Positions 1 to 5,441 of a DNA stretch of 5,733 nucleotides are shown here, piece after piece. Each line of letters starts with the position of its first letter. The first letter of the stretch is position 1. A program made the position numbers and the translations under genes. The notes under the pieces are model-generated. The model made no database searches and was not told the origin of the DNA. It worked only from the letters and a program-made list of their open reading frames with translations. This DNA is from an uncultured Eubacteriales bacterium (GTDB lineage Bacteria > Bacillota > Clostridia > Oscillospirales > Ruminococcaceae), in assembly GCA_959605275.1 (NCBI GenBank), contig CAUHFD010000183.1, positions 1 through 5,733 of the forward strand. Direction: 5' to 3'.

Positions 1-1414
1 CGCCCACCTTGCACTTATTAATTGCGGAAGTCAACGATTCTGCACTGTCAATGCTTTCTCCGTTAAAGGAAACAATACGGTCACCTGCCTGAAACTGTGT
101 GCTGGCACTGGTTGTCTTCGTCACATAGACTCCCGTTTTAGATACCCGATATGCCATTGCCGTTTCGGTATCACTGATATCCACAATCGTCAACCCCAAA
201 CTGATTCTGCCCCTGACGTAGCCATTCTCAATGATTTCCTCGATTACAGTCTTTGCTGTATTAATCGGAATCGCAAAGCCTAAGCCTTCAATATCGCTGC
301 CGGAGGATTTTGCATTTACAATACCAATCAGCTCGCCATATTGATTAAACAAGCCTCCGCCTGAATTTCCCGGGTTAATCGCCGCATTGGTCTGCAATAA
401 TGTCATTGTTTCACCGTCAATCGTAATACTGCGGTCAAGCGCACTGATAATACCGCTGGTCACCGTTCCGCCTAATTCTCCCAGCGGATTTCCGATCGCA
501 ATGGCGGTTTCTCCGACTACCAGCTTGCCGGAATCCCCATAAACAGCGGCGCTGAGATCCTTTGCATTGATTTTCAAAACAGCAAGGTCAGTTTTTGCAT
601 CTTTACCGACCAAGGTAGCCTCATAAACGGTTCCATTTTTCAAACGTACCGTAATCTTGCTGGCACCGTCAATCACATGGTTATTCGTTGCAATATATCC
701 ATCCGAGGTAATGATCACACCGCTTCCGGCTCCTTCGGATACGTACTGCTGCATAAACTTGCCGGTCGTGACCGATTCTGTGGTGATCTCAACGACCGAG
801 TCAGCAGTCAAGGCTGCCACATCCGCTACCGAGAGCTGATCACTGTCACTGCCGGAGCCGGTGGATGTTCTTTGCACCGATTGATAGATCACCTTATTGG
901 TACCGGAAGAATTACCTGCATACTGATTGCCCAGATATCCGCCGGCAAATCCTACCGCACCCGAAAGCACTATGGCTGCCGCAAGCGTGGCAACAACGAA
1001 TCCGGTACGCCCTGACTTTTTCTCTTTCTTGGGCGGCTTTCCGCTCCAAGTATCATTTATACCCGGATAGTTATAATTGGGATACGTGTAATTGCTGCTA
1101 TATTGCTGCGGCTGTGGATAACCAACTTCCGGCTGCCACGATGATGCTGTTTCGCCGGAATAATAAGCTTGCCCGTTTGTTGCATCAGACTGCGGCTGTA
1201 CGGATGGTTCCGCATTGTAAGCTTGCGCATCCGCATTGGCGGAATACCAATTGGTTGACGTTTCCTCTGCCTGCGGATTCTTTTGCCAACCCTCTGCCTG
1301 TTCCGAAAAAGATTGCTGATTTGACTCATTGTTATTTGCGTAATTGGCATTGTTGTCAAAACCCGCATTGTACTCCTGCTTTTCATTTTCTTGATTATTA
1401 TATTGATCAAACAT
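1..1414 (-). CDS. htrA: HtrA/DegP-family membrane-anchored serine protease, S1C type (partial, C-terminus beyond window)
   Basis: An ATP-independent quality-control protease that would act on misfolded proteins at the outer face of the cytoplasmic membrane. The 471 visible residues read: a hydrophilic Asn/Gln/Tyr-rich tail (1 to about 125), a Lys-rich stretch (PPKKEKK, 127-133), one transmembrane helix (about 138-162), a linker rich in Ser, Gly and Thr, a trypsin-like domain (about 195-395) and the beginning of a PDZ domain (about 400 to the edge). The catalytic triad is complete: His246 in TNNHVIDG, Asp276 in KTDLAVL and Ser351 in NPGNSGGG. The positive-inside rule puts the tail in the cytoplasm and the protease outside. 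The ATG at 1414-1412 is preceded by AAAGGA with a 9-base gap. The gene follows the pflA terminator, so it probably has its own promoter. The reading frame is open to base 1; the missing end should finish the PDZ domain. Family assignment is very safe; the exact paralogue is not. Confidence 0.95.
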   Translation of the reverse strand, partial: MFDQYNNQENEKQEYNAGFDNNANYANNNESNQQSFSEQAEGWQKNPQAEETSTNWYSANADAQAYNAEPSVQPQSDATNGQAYYSGETASSWQPEVGYPQPQQYSSNYTYPNYNYPGINDTWSGKPPKKEKKSGRTGFVVATLAAAIVLSGAVGFAGGYLGNQYAGNSSGTNKVIYQSVQRTSTGSGSDSDQLSVADVAALTADSVVEITTESVTTGKFMQQYVSEGAGSGVIITSDGYIATNNHVIDGASKITVRLKNGTVYEATLVGKDAKTDLAVLKINAKDLSAAVYGDSGKLVVGETAIAIGNPLGELGGTVTSGIISALDRSITIDGETMTLLQTNAAINPGNSGGGLFNQYGELIGIVNAKSSGSDIEGLGFAIPINTAKTVIEEIIENGYVRGRISLGLTIVDISDTETAMAYRVSKTGVYVTKTTSASTQFQAGDRIVSFNGESIDSAESLTSAINKCKVG

Positions 1415-1447
1415 GTTATCATTTCCTTTCTTGGTTTCTATGCTTTT

Positions 1448-1481
1448 AGTATATCCGCCTTAAGTGAAAACCATATGAAAA
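1448..1481 (-). promoter_or_regulatory. Probable htrA promoter with poor -35 box
   Basis: On the minus strand a TATACT -10 box lies at 1453-1448, placing transcription start near 1441 and giving a short leader of about 27 bases before the ATG at 1414. No TTGACA-like -35 occurs at 16-18 bp spacing; that position (1471-1476) reads ATATGG and is overlapped by a TTTTCA repeat. A good -10 with a missing -35 fits an activator-dependent promoter, which is inference. Confidence 0.4.
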
Positions 1482-1503
1482 GCAAGAAAAAAACGCATGA
1501 AAA
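1465..1503 (-). repeat. TTTTCA direct-repeat array upstream of htrA
   Basis: Three exact TTTTCA copies on the minus strand (TGAAAA on plus) lie at 1465-1470, 1476-1481 and 1498-1503, with start spacings of 11 and 22 bases, i.e. one and two helical turns. Two weaker TTCAT copies continue upstream (TGAA on plus at 1519 and 1539). The copies flank and overlap the -35 position of the htrA promoter. I read them as likely binding sites for a stress regulator such as a response regulator. The region is AT-rich, so chance copies are possible. Confidence 0.4.
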
Positions 1504-1543
1504 ATCAATAATCATCTATGAACAATAAGAATGGGGCATGAAC

Positions 1544-1573
1544 AAAAAAAGAAGAAACGATCTGTTTCTTCTT
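1544..1573 (-). terminator. Rho-independent terminator after pflA
   Basis: On the minus strand a perfect 10-bp stem (AAGAAGAAAC with GTTTCTTCTT, plus-strand arms 1549-1558 and 1564-1573) closes a 5-base loop and runs into a run of seven T (plus-strand A at 1544-1550). It begins 11 bases after the pflA stop codon. The stem is AT-rich but complete, and its position and orientation fit the end of the pflA transcript. Confidence 0.85.
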
Positions 1574-1584
1574 CATGACGGCAT

Positions 1585-2319
1585 TCACAACGGCAGATGA
1601 CGGTCTCTGAAAATCGCTTCCGCTTTGTCCATCTGCCCTTTTGTCGGCGGCTGAATATCTGCCAACTCATAAGGACGTCCCAACGCTTCCCACTTATACT
1701 CTCCCATTTTATGAAACGGTAGCAACTCAATTTTCTGAATGCAGGAATAATGACTCAGCTTATCCGCCAATCTTTCCAATTTATCCCAATCAAGTGTCAG
1801 CGTAGGAACGACAACATGACGTATCCATACTGGCTTATGAATGCTTTCACAATAATCCAGTATTGCAAACGCATTCTCATTTCCCATCCCTGTCAGCTTT
1901 CTGCAATCGTCACTGTCAATATCCTTAATATCGAGCAACAACATATCCGCCGCATCGACAACCTCTTTGCAGCGATTTAATGCGATTGCCCCCGAAGTAT
2001 CAATAGCCGTATGAACCCCATGCTCCCTGCATCGATCGAGAATCGCTTTTACAAATTCGGGCTGCATCATCGGTTCCCCGCCTGAAATCGTCACTCCGCC
2101 GTTTTTGATAAAATTACGATAACTTAATATCTGTTCCATAATAAAGTCAACATCCATTTTTTTGCCGTAAGCAAAATCCCAGGAGTCCGGATTATGACAA
2201 AACTTACACTGCAGCGGGCACCCCTGCAAAAAAATAACAAATCGAATACCCGGTCCGTCCACTGCACCAAAAGATTCAATAGAGTGTACACGTCCCTGTA
2301 TTTTTGTATTCATCATCAT
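1585..2319 (-). CDS. pflA: Pyruvate formate-lyase activating enzyme (radical SAM)
   Basis: A cytoplasmic [4Fe-4S] radical SAM enzyme. The family makes a 5'-deoxyadenosyl radical that abstracts hydrogen from a glycine of pyruvate formate-lyase, switching it on under anoxic conditions. In the 244-residue protein, the cluster cysteines C34, C38 and C41 sit in GCPLQCKFCHNPD, the SAM-binding SGGEP is at 79-83, IDTSG at 106-110, and the PflA-typical end PFHKMGEYKWEALG starts at 201. There is no ferredoxin-like insert with extra cysteines, which favours true PflA over activases of other glycyl radical enzymes. Length matches the family (about 245-260). Three consecutive ATGs open the gene (2319, 2316, 2313); I chose the first, 6 bases after AAGGA (2330-2326). 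The open frame continues upstream to a GTG at 2445, but without a ribosome binding site or family similarity. No pflB is next to it here, and a terminator lies on each side. Confidence 0.95.
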   Translation of the reverse strand: MMMNTKIQGRVHSIESFGAVDGPGIRFVIFLQGCPLQCKFCHNPDSWDFAYGKKMDVDFIMEQILSYRNFIKNGGVTISGGEPMMQPEFVKAILDRCREHGVHTAIDTSGAIALNRCKEVVDAADMLLLDIKDIDSDDCRKLTGMGNENAFAILDYCESIHKPVWIRHVVVPTLTLDWDKLERLADKLSHYSCIQKIELLPFHKMGEYKWEALGRPYELADIQPPTKGQMDKAEAIFRDRHLPL

Positions 2320-2373
2320 GACCATTCCTTTTCTGAGCTTTTGTACGGGTTTATTGTCTTTTCCAATCCACTG

Positions 2374-2402
2374 ATTATAAAAGACTGACACCTCTTGTTC
2401 GC
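2374..2402 (-). promoter_or_regulatory. Probable pflA promoter
   Basis: A perfect TATAAT lies on the minus strand at 2379-2374, about 55 bases upstream of the pflA start. The best -35 candidate is CGAACA at 2401-2396 with 16-bp spacing, which matches TTGACA at only three positions and overlaps one arm of the inverted repeat at 2400-2421. The -10 is convincing; the -35 is weak, so the promoter may need an activator or be controlled at the repeat. Confidence 0.4.
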
Positions 2403-2421
2403 GCCATACAGGATTGGCGCG
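2400..2421. repeat. Inverted repeat CGCGCCA/TGGCGCG at the pflA promoter
   Basis: Perfect 7-bp arms at 2400-2406 and 2415-2421 are separated by 8 bases. Its GC-rich arms stand out from an otherwise AT-rich region, and one arm touches the proposed -35 element of pflA. It could be a regulator binding site, or a hairpin in any transcript starting further upstream. Function is unproven. Confidence 0.4.
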
Positions 2422-2425
2422 CTGC

Positions 2426-2437
2426 CGAATATATTCG
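2426..2437. repeat. 12-bp perfect palindrome CGAATATATTCG
   Basis: A perfect palindrome about 50 bp upstream of the proposed pflA -10 box, a position compatible with an activator site. It resembles but does not match the LexA box of Gram-positive bacteria (CGAAC-N4-GTTCG), being two bases shorter and lacking the central C and G. I assign no regulator. Confidence 0.3.
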
Positions 2438-2478
2438 ACAGTCACTACAAAGCGCTAAAAGAGCAAATAAAATACAGA

Positions 2479-2507
2479 CCGAAATTTCGGCGTGATATTT
2501 GCCGAAA
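2479..2507. repeat. Overlapping CCGAAA inverted repeats upstream of pflA
   Basis: Three arms follow one another: CCGAAA (2479-2484), TTTCGGC (2485-2491) and GCCGAAA (2501-2507). The middle arm can pair with either neighbour: with the first as the palindrome CCGAAATTTCGG, or with the third as a 7-bp stem with a 9-base loop. In a minus-strand RNA these would be alternative structures; as DNA they could be paired operator half-sites. No transcription start upstream of it was identified, so the RNA reading is speculative. Confidence 0.35.
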
Positions 2508-2594
2508 AGGCGTAAAATCGGATTTGAAAGGAATGCGGTGCATTTCTTTGAAACTTTTCTCCTCATCTCTTGCTTTTTCGGTCATTTCATCCGA

Positions 2595-2637
2595 AGAAAT
2601 ATAAAACCTGTGTACCTCAAATGCTGCACACAGGTTT
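2595..2637 (-). terminator. Rho-independent terminator after the transketolase operon
   Basis: Perfect 10-bp arms, AAACCTGTGT at 2604-2613 and ACACAGGTTT at 2628-2637, enclose a 14-base loop. On the minus strand the stem ends in TTT and continues TATATTTCTT, a moderate U-tract; on the plus strand no T-run follows, so it acts on minus-strand transcripts. It begins 8 bases beyond the stop codon of the transketolase C-terminal subunit. Confidence 0.75.
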
Positions 2638-2645
2638 CGTCGGTT

Positions 2646-3593
2646 CTATTTACTTTGATATGCGGCGCGCGCTTTTTCATAAATATTCTGTGCACACAAC
2701 CCAAACGCTTTCAGCAGTTCCGCAGCAGGTCCGGAATATCCGAATTCATCATTCACACCGATTTTTACCACACGAACCGGATAGGATTCGCAAACAGTTT
2801 CTGATACTGCCGCTCCCAGTCCGCCGATGATACTATGCTCCTCCGCCGTGATTAACAAGCCGGTTTCTTTTGCGGCTTTTACAATCAGCTCAGCATCCAA
2901 GGGTTTAATGGTATGAATATTGATCACACGTGCAGAAATCCCATCTGCTTTCAGCATTTGTGCAGCCTGCAGAGCTTCATTGACCATCAAGCCGGTTGCC
3001 ACAATGGTCAAATCACTACCATCCTGCAGGGTAATCCCTTTTCCCAATTCAAAATGATAGTCCGCGTTATTATTAATGACCGGACAAGCCAATCTGCCGA
3101 AACGCAAATAAACCGGACCATCATGATCCAATGCTGCTCTTACAGCCGCTTTTGCTTCCACGTCATCCGACGGATTGATCACCGTCATACCGGGAATCGT
3201 ACGCATCAGCGCAATATCTTCACAGCATTGATGCGTTGCTCCGTCTTCACCAACCGAAATACCGGCATGTGTTGCGCCGATTTTTACGTTTAAATGCGGA
3301 TATCCGATAGAATTGCGAACAATTTCAAATGCTCTGCCGGCTGCAAACATTGCAAAGGTGCTTGCAAAAACTTTTCTTCCGGTAGATGCGATACCTGCGG
3401 CAATGCCCATCATGTTTGCCTCCGCAATTCCGCAGTCAAAGAAGCGATCCGGATACGCTTTTTTAAACAAGCCGGTTTTGGTCGCTGCTGCCAAATCTGC
3501 ATCCAGCACCACCATGTCAGGATATTGGTCAGCAAGCTCTACCAGCGCTTCTCCGTAACTCTCACGCGTTGCTTTTTTTATCATTTCTGCCAT
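2646..3593 (-). CDS. Transketolase, C-terminal subunit (pyrimidine-binding and C-terminal domains)
   Basis: Half of a split transketolase, which moves two-carbon ketol units between sugar phosphates in the non-oxidative pentose phosphate pathway; it must pair with the N-terminal subunit encoded just upstream. Of 315 residues, about 1-170 form the pyrimidine-binding domain and about 185-310 the C-terminal domain. Glu58 in CGIAEAN is the expected glutamate that activates the thiamine aminopyrimidine. The block THAGISVGEDGATHQ gives His109, Asp117 and His121 with the spacing of E. coli transketolase His461, Asp469 and His473, and Arg164 in YLRFGR is a likely phosphate contact. The ATG at 3593 has a strong AAGGAGG with a 9-base gap to AGGAGG; that site begins within the upstream stop codon, implying translational coupling. 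1-Deoxyxylulose-5-phosphate synthase shares this fold, but its subunits are fused, and the sequence reads as transketolase. Substrate specificity within the family is not settled. Confidence 0.93.
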   Translation of the reverse strand: MAEMIKKATRESYGEALVELADQYPDMVVLDADLAAATKTGLFKKAYPDRFFDCGIAEANMMGIAAGIASTGRKVFASTFAMFAAGRAFEIVRNSIGYPHLNVKIGATHAGISVGEDGATHQCCEDIALMRTIPGMTVINPSDDVEAKAAVRAALDHDGPVYLRFGRLACPVINNNADYHFELGKGITLQDGSDLTIVATGLMVNEALQAAQMLKADGISARVINIHTIKPLDAELIVKAAKETGLLITAEEHSIIGGLGAAVSETVCESYPVRVVKIGVNDEFGYSGPAAELLKAFGLCAQNIYEKARAAYQSK

Positions 3594-3607
3594 AGCCGTA
3601 CTCCTCC

Positions 3608-4450
3608 TTATGCGTTGAGCGCAGCCAATGCAGCATTTAATTCTGCCATCGCTTGCTCGTATTGTTCTTTATTCGGAGCGCTTCCATGCCATGAAACCTG
3701 ATTTTCCATAAAAGAAACGCCTTTCCCTTTCACACTCTTTTGAATGATGGCAACCGGCTTTCCGATCACCCGTTCCGCTTCAGAGAACGCGCGCTCAATA
3801 TCATTAAAATCATGCGCGTCCATTGTAATAACATGAAATCCAAAAGCCGCAAATTTGTCAGTGATCGGCTCGGGGGAATTGACTTCTGCTACTGTGCCGT
3901 CAATTTGCAGACCGTTGCTGTCTACGATGGCAACCAAATTATCCAGCTTTTTGTGAGCAGCGAACATAGCCGCTTCCCAAACCTGACCTTCCTCAATTTC
4001 GCCATCACCTAAAATCGCGTAAACGCGATAAGTTTTGTTAGACAGCTTGCCGGACAGCGCCATGCCGCATGCAGCGGAAATACCCTGTCCCAAAGATCCG
4101 GAACTCATATCCACACCCGGAATGTGTTTCATATCCGGATGTCCCTGCAACCGCGAACCAATGTGACGCAATGTTTTCAGTTCATCAACCGGAAAATATC
4201 CCCGTTGTGCCAAGGCAGAATACAGACCCGGTGCGCAATGTCCCTTAGACAACACCAGCCGATCACGATCCTCCATTTTCGGGTTTTGCGGATCAATCTT
4301 CATTTTCACAAAATAAAGATAAGTCAGCAAGTCGGCGATAGACAAGGATCCGCCGGGATGTCCCGATTTGGCGTTATAAACGCCCTCGATAATTCCCATT
4401 CTTACCTTGCAGGCAATCTTCTGCAATTCTTTTACCTGGGGTGACAGCAT
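3608..4450 (-). CDS. Transketolase, N-terminal subunit (thiamine diphosphate-binding domain)
   Basis: The cofactor-binding half of a split transketolase, cytoplasmic, 280 residues. The signature GDGEIEEGQVWEA begins at 148; Asp149 and Asn179 (VDSNG) are the expected magnesium ligands, 30 residues apart as in the E. coli enzyme, and Glu154 matches E. coli Glu160. Conserved histidines are His31 (SGHPGG), His71 (SKGH), His104 (QGHPD) and His255 (SWHG). With its 315-residue partner the total of 595 is a little below a single-chain transketolase. An open frame extends to 4564, but the ATG at 4450 is right: AGGAG at 4462-4458 lies 7 bases upstream, and the protein then begins as the family does. 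Between the HAD gene and this one are 61 bases with an AT-rich stretch and a hairpin. Split pairs serve general pentose phosphate metabolism or, in sugar operons, special substrates; no sugar-transport genes are visible here, so the general role is likelier. Confidence 0.94.
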   Translation of the reverse strand: MLSPQVKELQKIACKVRMGIIEGVYNAKSGHPGGSLSIADLLTYLYFVKMKIDPQNPKMEDRDRLVLSKGHCAPGLYSALAQRGYFPVDELKTLRHIGSRLQGHPDMKHIPGVDMSSGSLGQGISAACGMALSGKLSNKTYRVYAILGDGEIEEGQVWEAAMFAAHKKLDNLVAIVDSNGLQIDGTVAEVNSPEPITDKFAAFGFHVITMDAHDFNDIERAFSEAERVIGKPVAIIQKSVKGKGVSFMENQVSWHGSAPNKEQYEQAMAELNAALAALNA

Positions 4451-4467
4451 AAACAATCTCCTTTTCC

Positions 4468-4490
4468 CTGTGCCTCCAAACAAGGCACAG
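4468..4490 (-). promoter_or_regulatory. Hairpin in the transketolase leader
   Basis: Perfect 8-bp arms, CTGTGCCT at 4468-4475 and AGGCACAG at 4483-4490, enclose a 7-base loop. It ends 5 bases upstream of the AGGAG of the transketolase N-terminal subunit. On the minus strand it is followed by GGAAAAGGAG, not T-residues, so it is not a terminator for this gene. It may be an mRNA stabiliser, a protein-binding site or a DNA operator downstream of the AT-rich stretch. On the plus strand a loose T-rich stretch follows, but no plus-strand gene leads into it. Confidence 0.45.
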
Positions 4491-4508
4491 TCAGTTTTAT
4501 ATATTGTT

Positions 4509-4538
4509 ATTTTAAAAAGTATCTGCCTTCGATGTAAC
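4509..4538 (-). promoter_or_regulatory. Possible promoter for the transketolase genes
   Basis: TAAAAT at 4514-4509 on the minus strand with GTTACA at 4538-4533, spacing 18 bp, inside the last codons of the HAD gene. The following stretch down to about 4495 is very AT-rich (AACAATATATAAAA), offering other -10 choices. Without it, the transketolases would depend on read-through from the HAD gene, after which I see no terminator. Confidence 0.25.
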
Positions 4539-5330
4539 ATAATGAAGCGCATACGCCACTGCATCCTGATTACAATTCGGCGTAATATGCTTTGCCTGCT
4601 TTTTCACTTCCTCGGGCGCATTCTCGGGAGAAAAGCTGAATGCCGTTAATTCAAGCATTTCAATATCATTATTGTAATCGCCCATTCCCACCGTGTTTTC
4701 GGGCTTCACGCCCAACATCTCAGCCAGCCGCATGACTGTTGCGCCTTTTGAAATGTTTTGTGGCAGCATTTCAATATAATTACAGCTTGATTTTACAAAA
4801 TCCACCGAAGCATACTGCTTCTCCACAATAAAATCCCAGACCTGTTCTAAAATGCCGCTATCCATTACCATCAATATTTTAAACCATCCGTCCGAGACAT
4901 CATCCGGCTCAACCTCACAATAATCCAGCCGTTCCACATCTACGTGATCGGAAATATACTGATTTTTACGGACGACATAGATTTGCTCATCCTTTAAGAT
5001 TTCTGCCCCCACTTCGGGAAACGCTGTCAAAATTTCTTTCAAATATTCCCGCGCTTCGCTGACCAGATTGGCTGTCCATATAAACTTCTGTGCGGAAAAA
5101 TCATAAATCGCGGCACCATTATAAAGCACACAAGGATATGCAATATCCAACTGCTTCACATAAGGCTCAGTTGCCGGAACTGCTCGTCCTGTTGCAATGA
5201 CGAATTTTCCGCCCTTCGACGAAAAATCTGCAATTGCCCTTTGATTTCCGGGCGATATCTGTTTTTGACTGTCCAGCATGGTGTCATCCAAATCACAAGC
5301 AAAAAGCAAATCGGATATCGTTCTGCTCAT
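4512..5330 (-). CDS. Cof-type HAD-superfamily phosphatase
   Basis: A cytoplasmic magnesium-dependent hydrolase of the HAD superfamily, Cof (IIB cap) group. Members dephosphorylate sugar phosphates, nucleotides or flavin precursors and often accept several substrates. All four motifs are present in the 272 residues: motif I DLDDT with nucleophile Asp13 and acid/base Asp15, motif II ATGR with Thr47, motif III Lys195 in ISKG, and motif IV GMGDYNND with Asp218 and Asp222. The cap lies between motifs II and III (about 85-185). The ATG at 5330 follows GGGAG with an 11-base gap, slightly long, but there is no better start. It lies 111 bases downstream of the pseudouridine synthase gene and 61 bases upstream of the transketolase pair, all in one direction with no terminator between, so co-transcription is plausible. 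The transketolase neighbours hint at a sugar phosphate substrate, which is only inference. Confidence 0.92.
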   Translation of the reverse strand: MSRTISDLLFACDLDDTMLDSQKQISPGNQRAIADFSSKGGKFVIATGRAVPATEPYVKQLDIAYPCVLYNGAAIYDFSAQKFIWTANLVSEAREYLKEILTAFPEVGAEILKDEQIYVVRKNQYISDHVDVERLDYCEVEPDDVSDGWFKILMVMDSGILEQVWDFIVEKQYASVDFVKSSCNYIEMLPQNISKGATVMRLAEMLGVKPENTVGMGDYNNDIEMLELTAFSFSPENAPEEVKKQAKHITPNCNQDAVAYALHYVTSKADTF

Positions 5331-5386
5331 ATCTGCAAATGCTCCCTTCCCTCATCAAATCTAATCTAGCAAAGATGTCCGTTACC

Positions 5387-5415
5387 ATCTTACAGGATAA
5401 CCGTCTGAGAGTAAA
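5387..5415 (-). promoter_or_regulatory. Possible promoter for the HAD gene
   Basis: TTTACT at 5415-5410 and TAAGAT at 5392-5387 on the minus strand, with a 17-bp spacer, each match consensus at four of six positions. It sits in the 111-base gap after the pseudouridine synthase gene, where no terminator hairpin is visible. Weak but correctly spaced. Confidence 0.3.
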
Positions 5416-5441
5416 CAGCATTTCCTATCAATTTTTAAAAT

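Larger units (their letters stand above)
2320..2645. other. 326-base gene-free stretch between transketolase and pflA
   Basis: It holds the transketolase terminator at its high-coordinate end, a cluster of small inverted repeats (2400-2507), a probable pflA promoter (2374-2402) and the pflA ribosome binding site (2326-2330). Short open frames exist on both strands, including a 63-codon minus-strand frame with one hydrophobic segment (2375-2566), but none has a good ribosome binding site or a recognisable sequence. I see no remnant of the pyruvate formate-lyase C-terminus that might have been expected upstream of pflA. Confidence 0.6.

Noticed and set aside
1057..1422. A 121-codon minus-strand frame, Arg/Met/Ile-rich, overlapping the start of htrA
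   Set aside because: It is an alternative frame of the low-complexity htrA tail; its basic composition follows from reading Asn/Gln codons out of frame.
865..1449. A 194-codon plus-strand open frame opposite htrA
   Set aside because: It is antisense to a clearly coding region with a complete catalytic triad; its translation has no recognisable features and is best explained as a shadow of the opposite strand's codon use.
2426..2437. CGAATATATTCG as a LexA (SOS) box
   Set aside because: It lacks the central C and G of CGAAC-N4-GTTCG and is two bases too short; pflA is also not a usual SOS target.
2320..2445. A 42-residue N-terminal extension of pflA from a GTG at 2445
   Set aside because: There is no ribosome binding site before the GTG, the family starts near the chosen ATG, and the extension contains a TATAAT promoter box.
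2375..2566. A 63-codon minus-strand frame with a hydrophobic segment between transketolase and pflA
   Set aside because: It has no proper Shine-Dalgarno before its ATG, no recognisable similarity, and it runs through the inverted repeats and the pflA promoter. A small membrane peptide cannot be fully excluded.
4468..4505. Hairpin plus T-rich stretch as a plus-strand terminator
   Set aside because: No plus-strand gene is present upstream of it, and the T-rich part is interrupted and starts three bases after the stem.
4451..4564. A 38-residue N-terminal extension of the transketolase N-terminal subunit
   Set aside because: It would overlap the HAD gene's end and span the hairpin, while the ATG at 4450 has a well-spaced AGGAG and the family-typical beginning.
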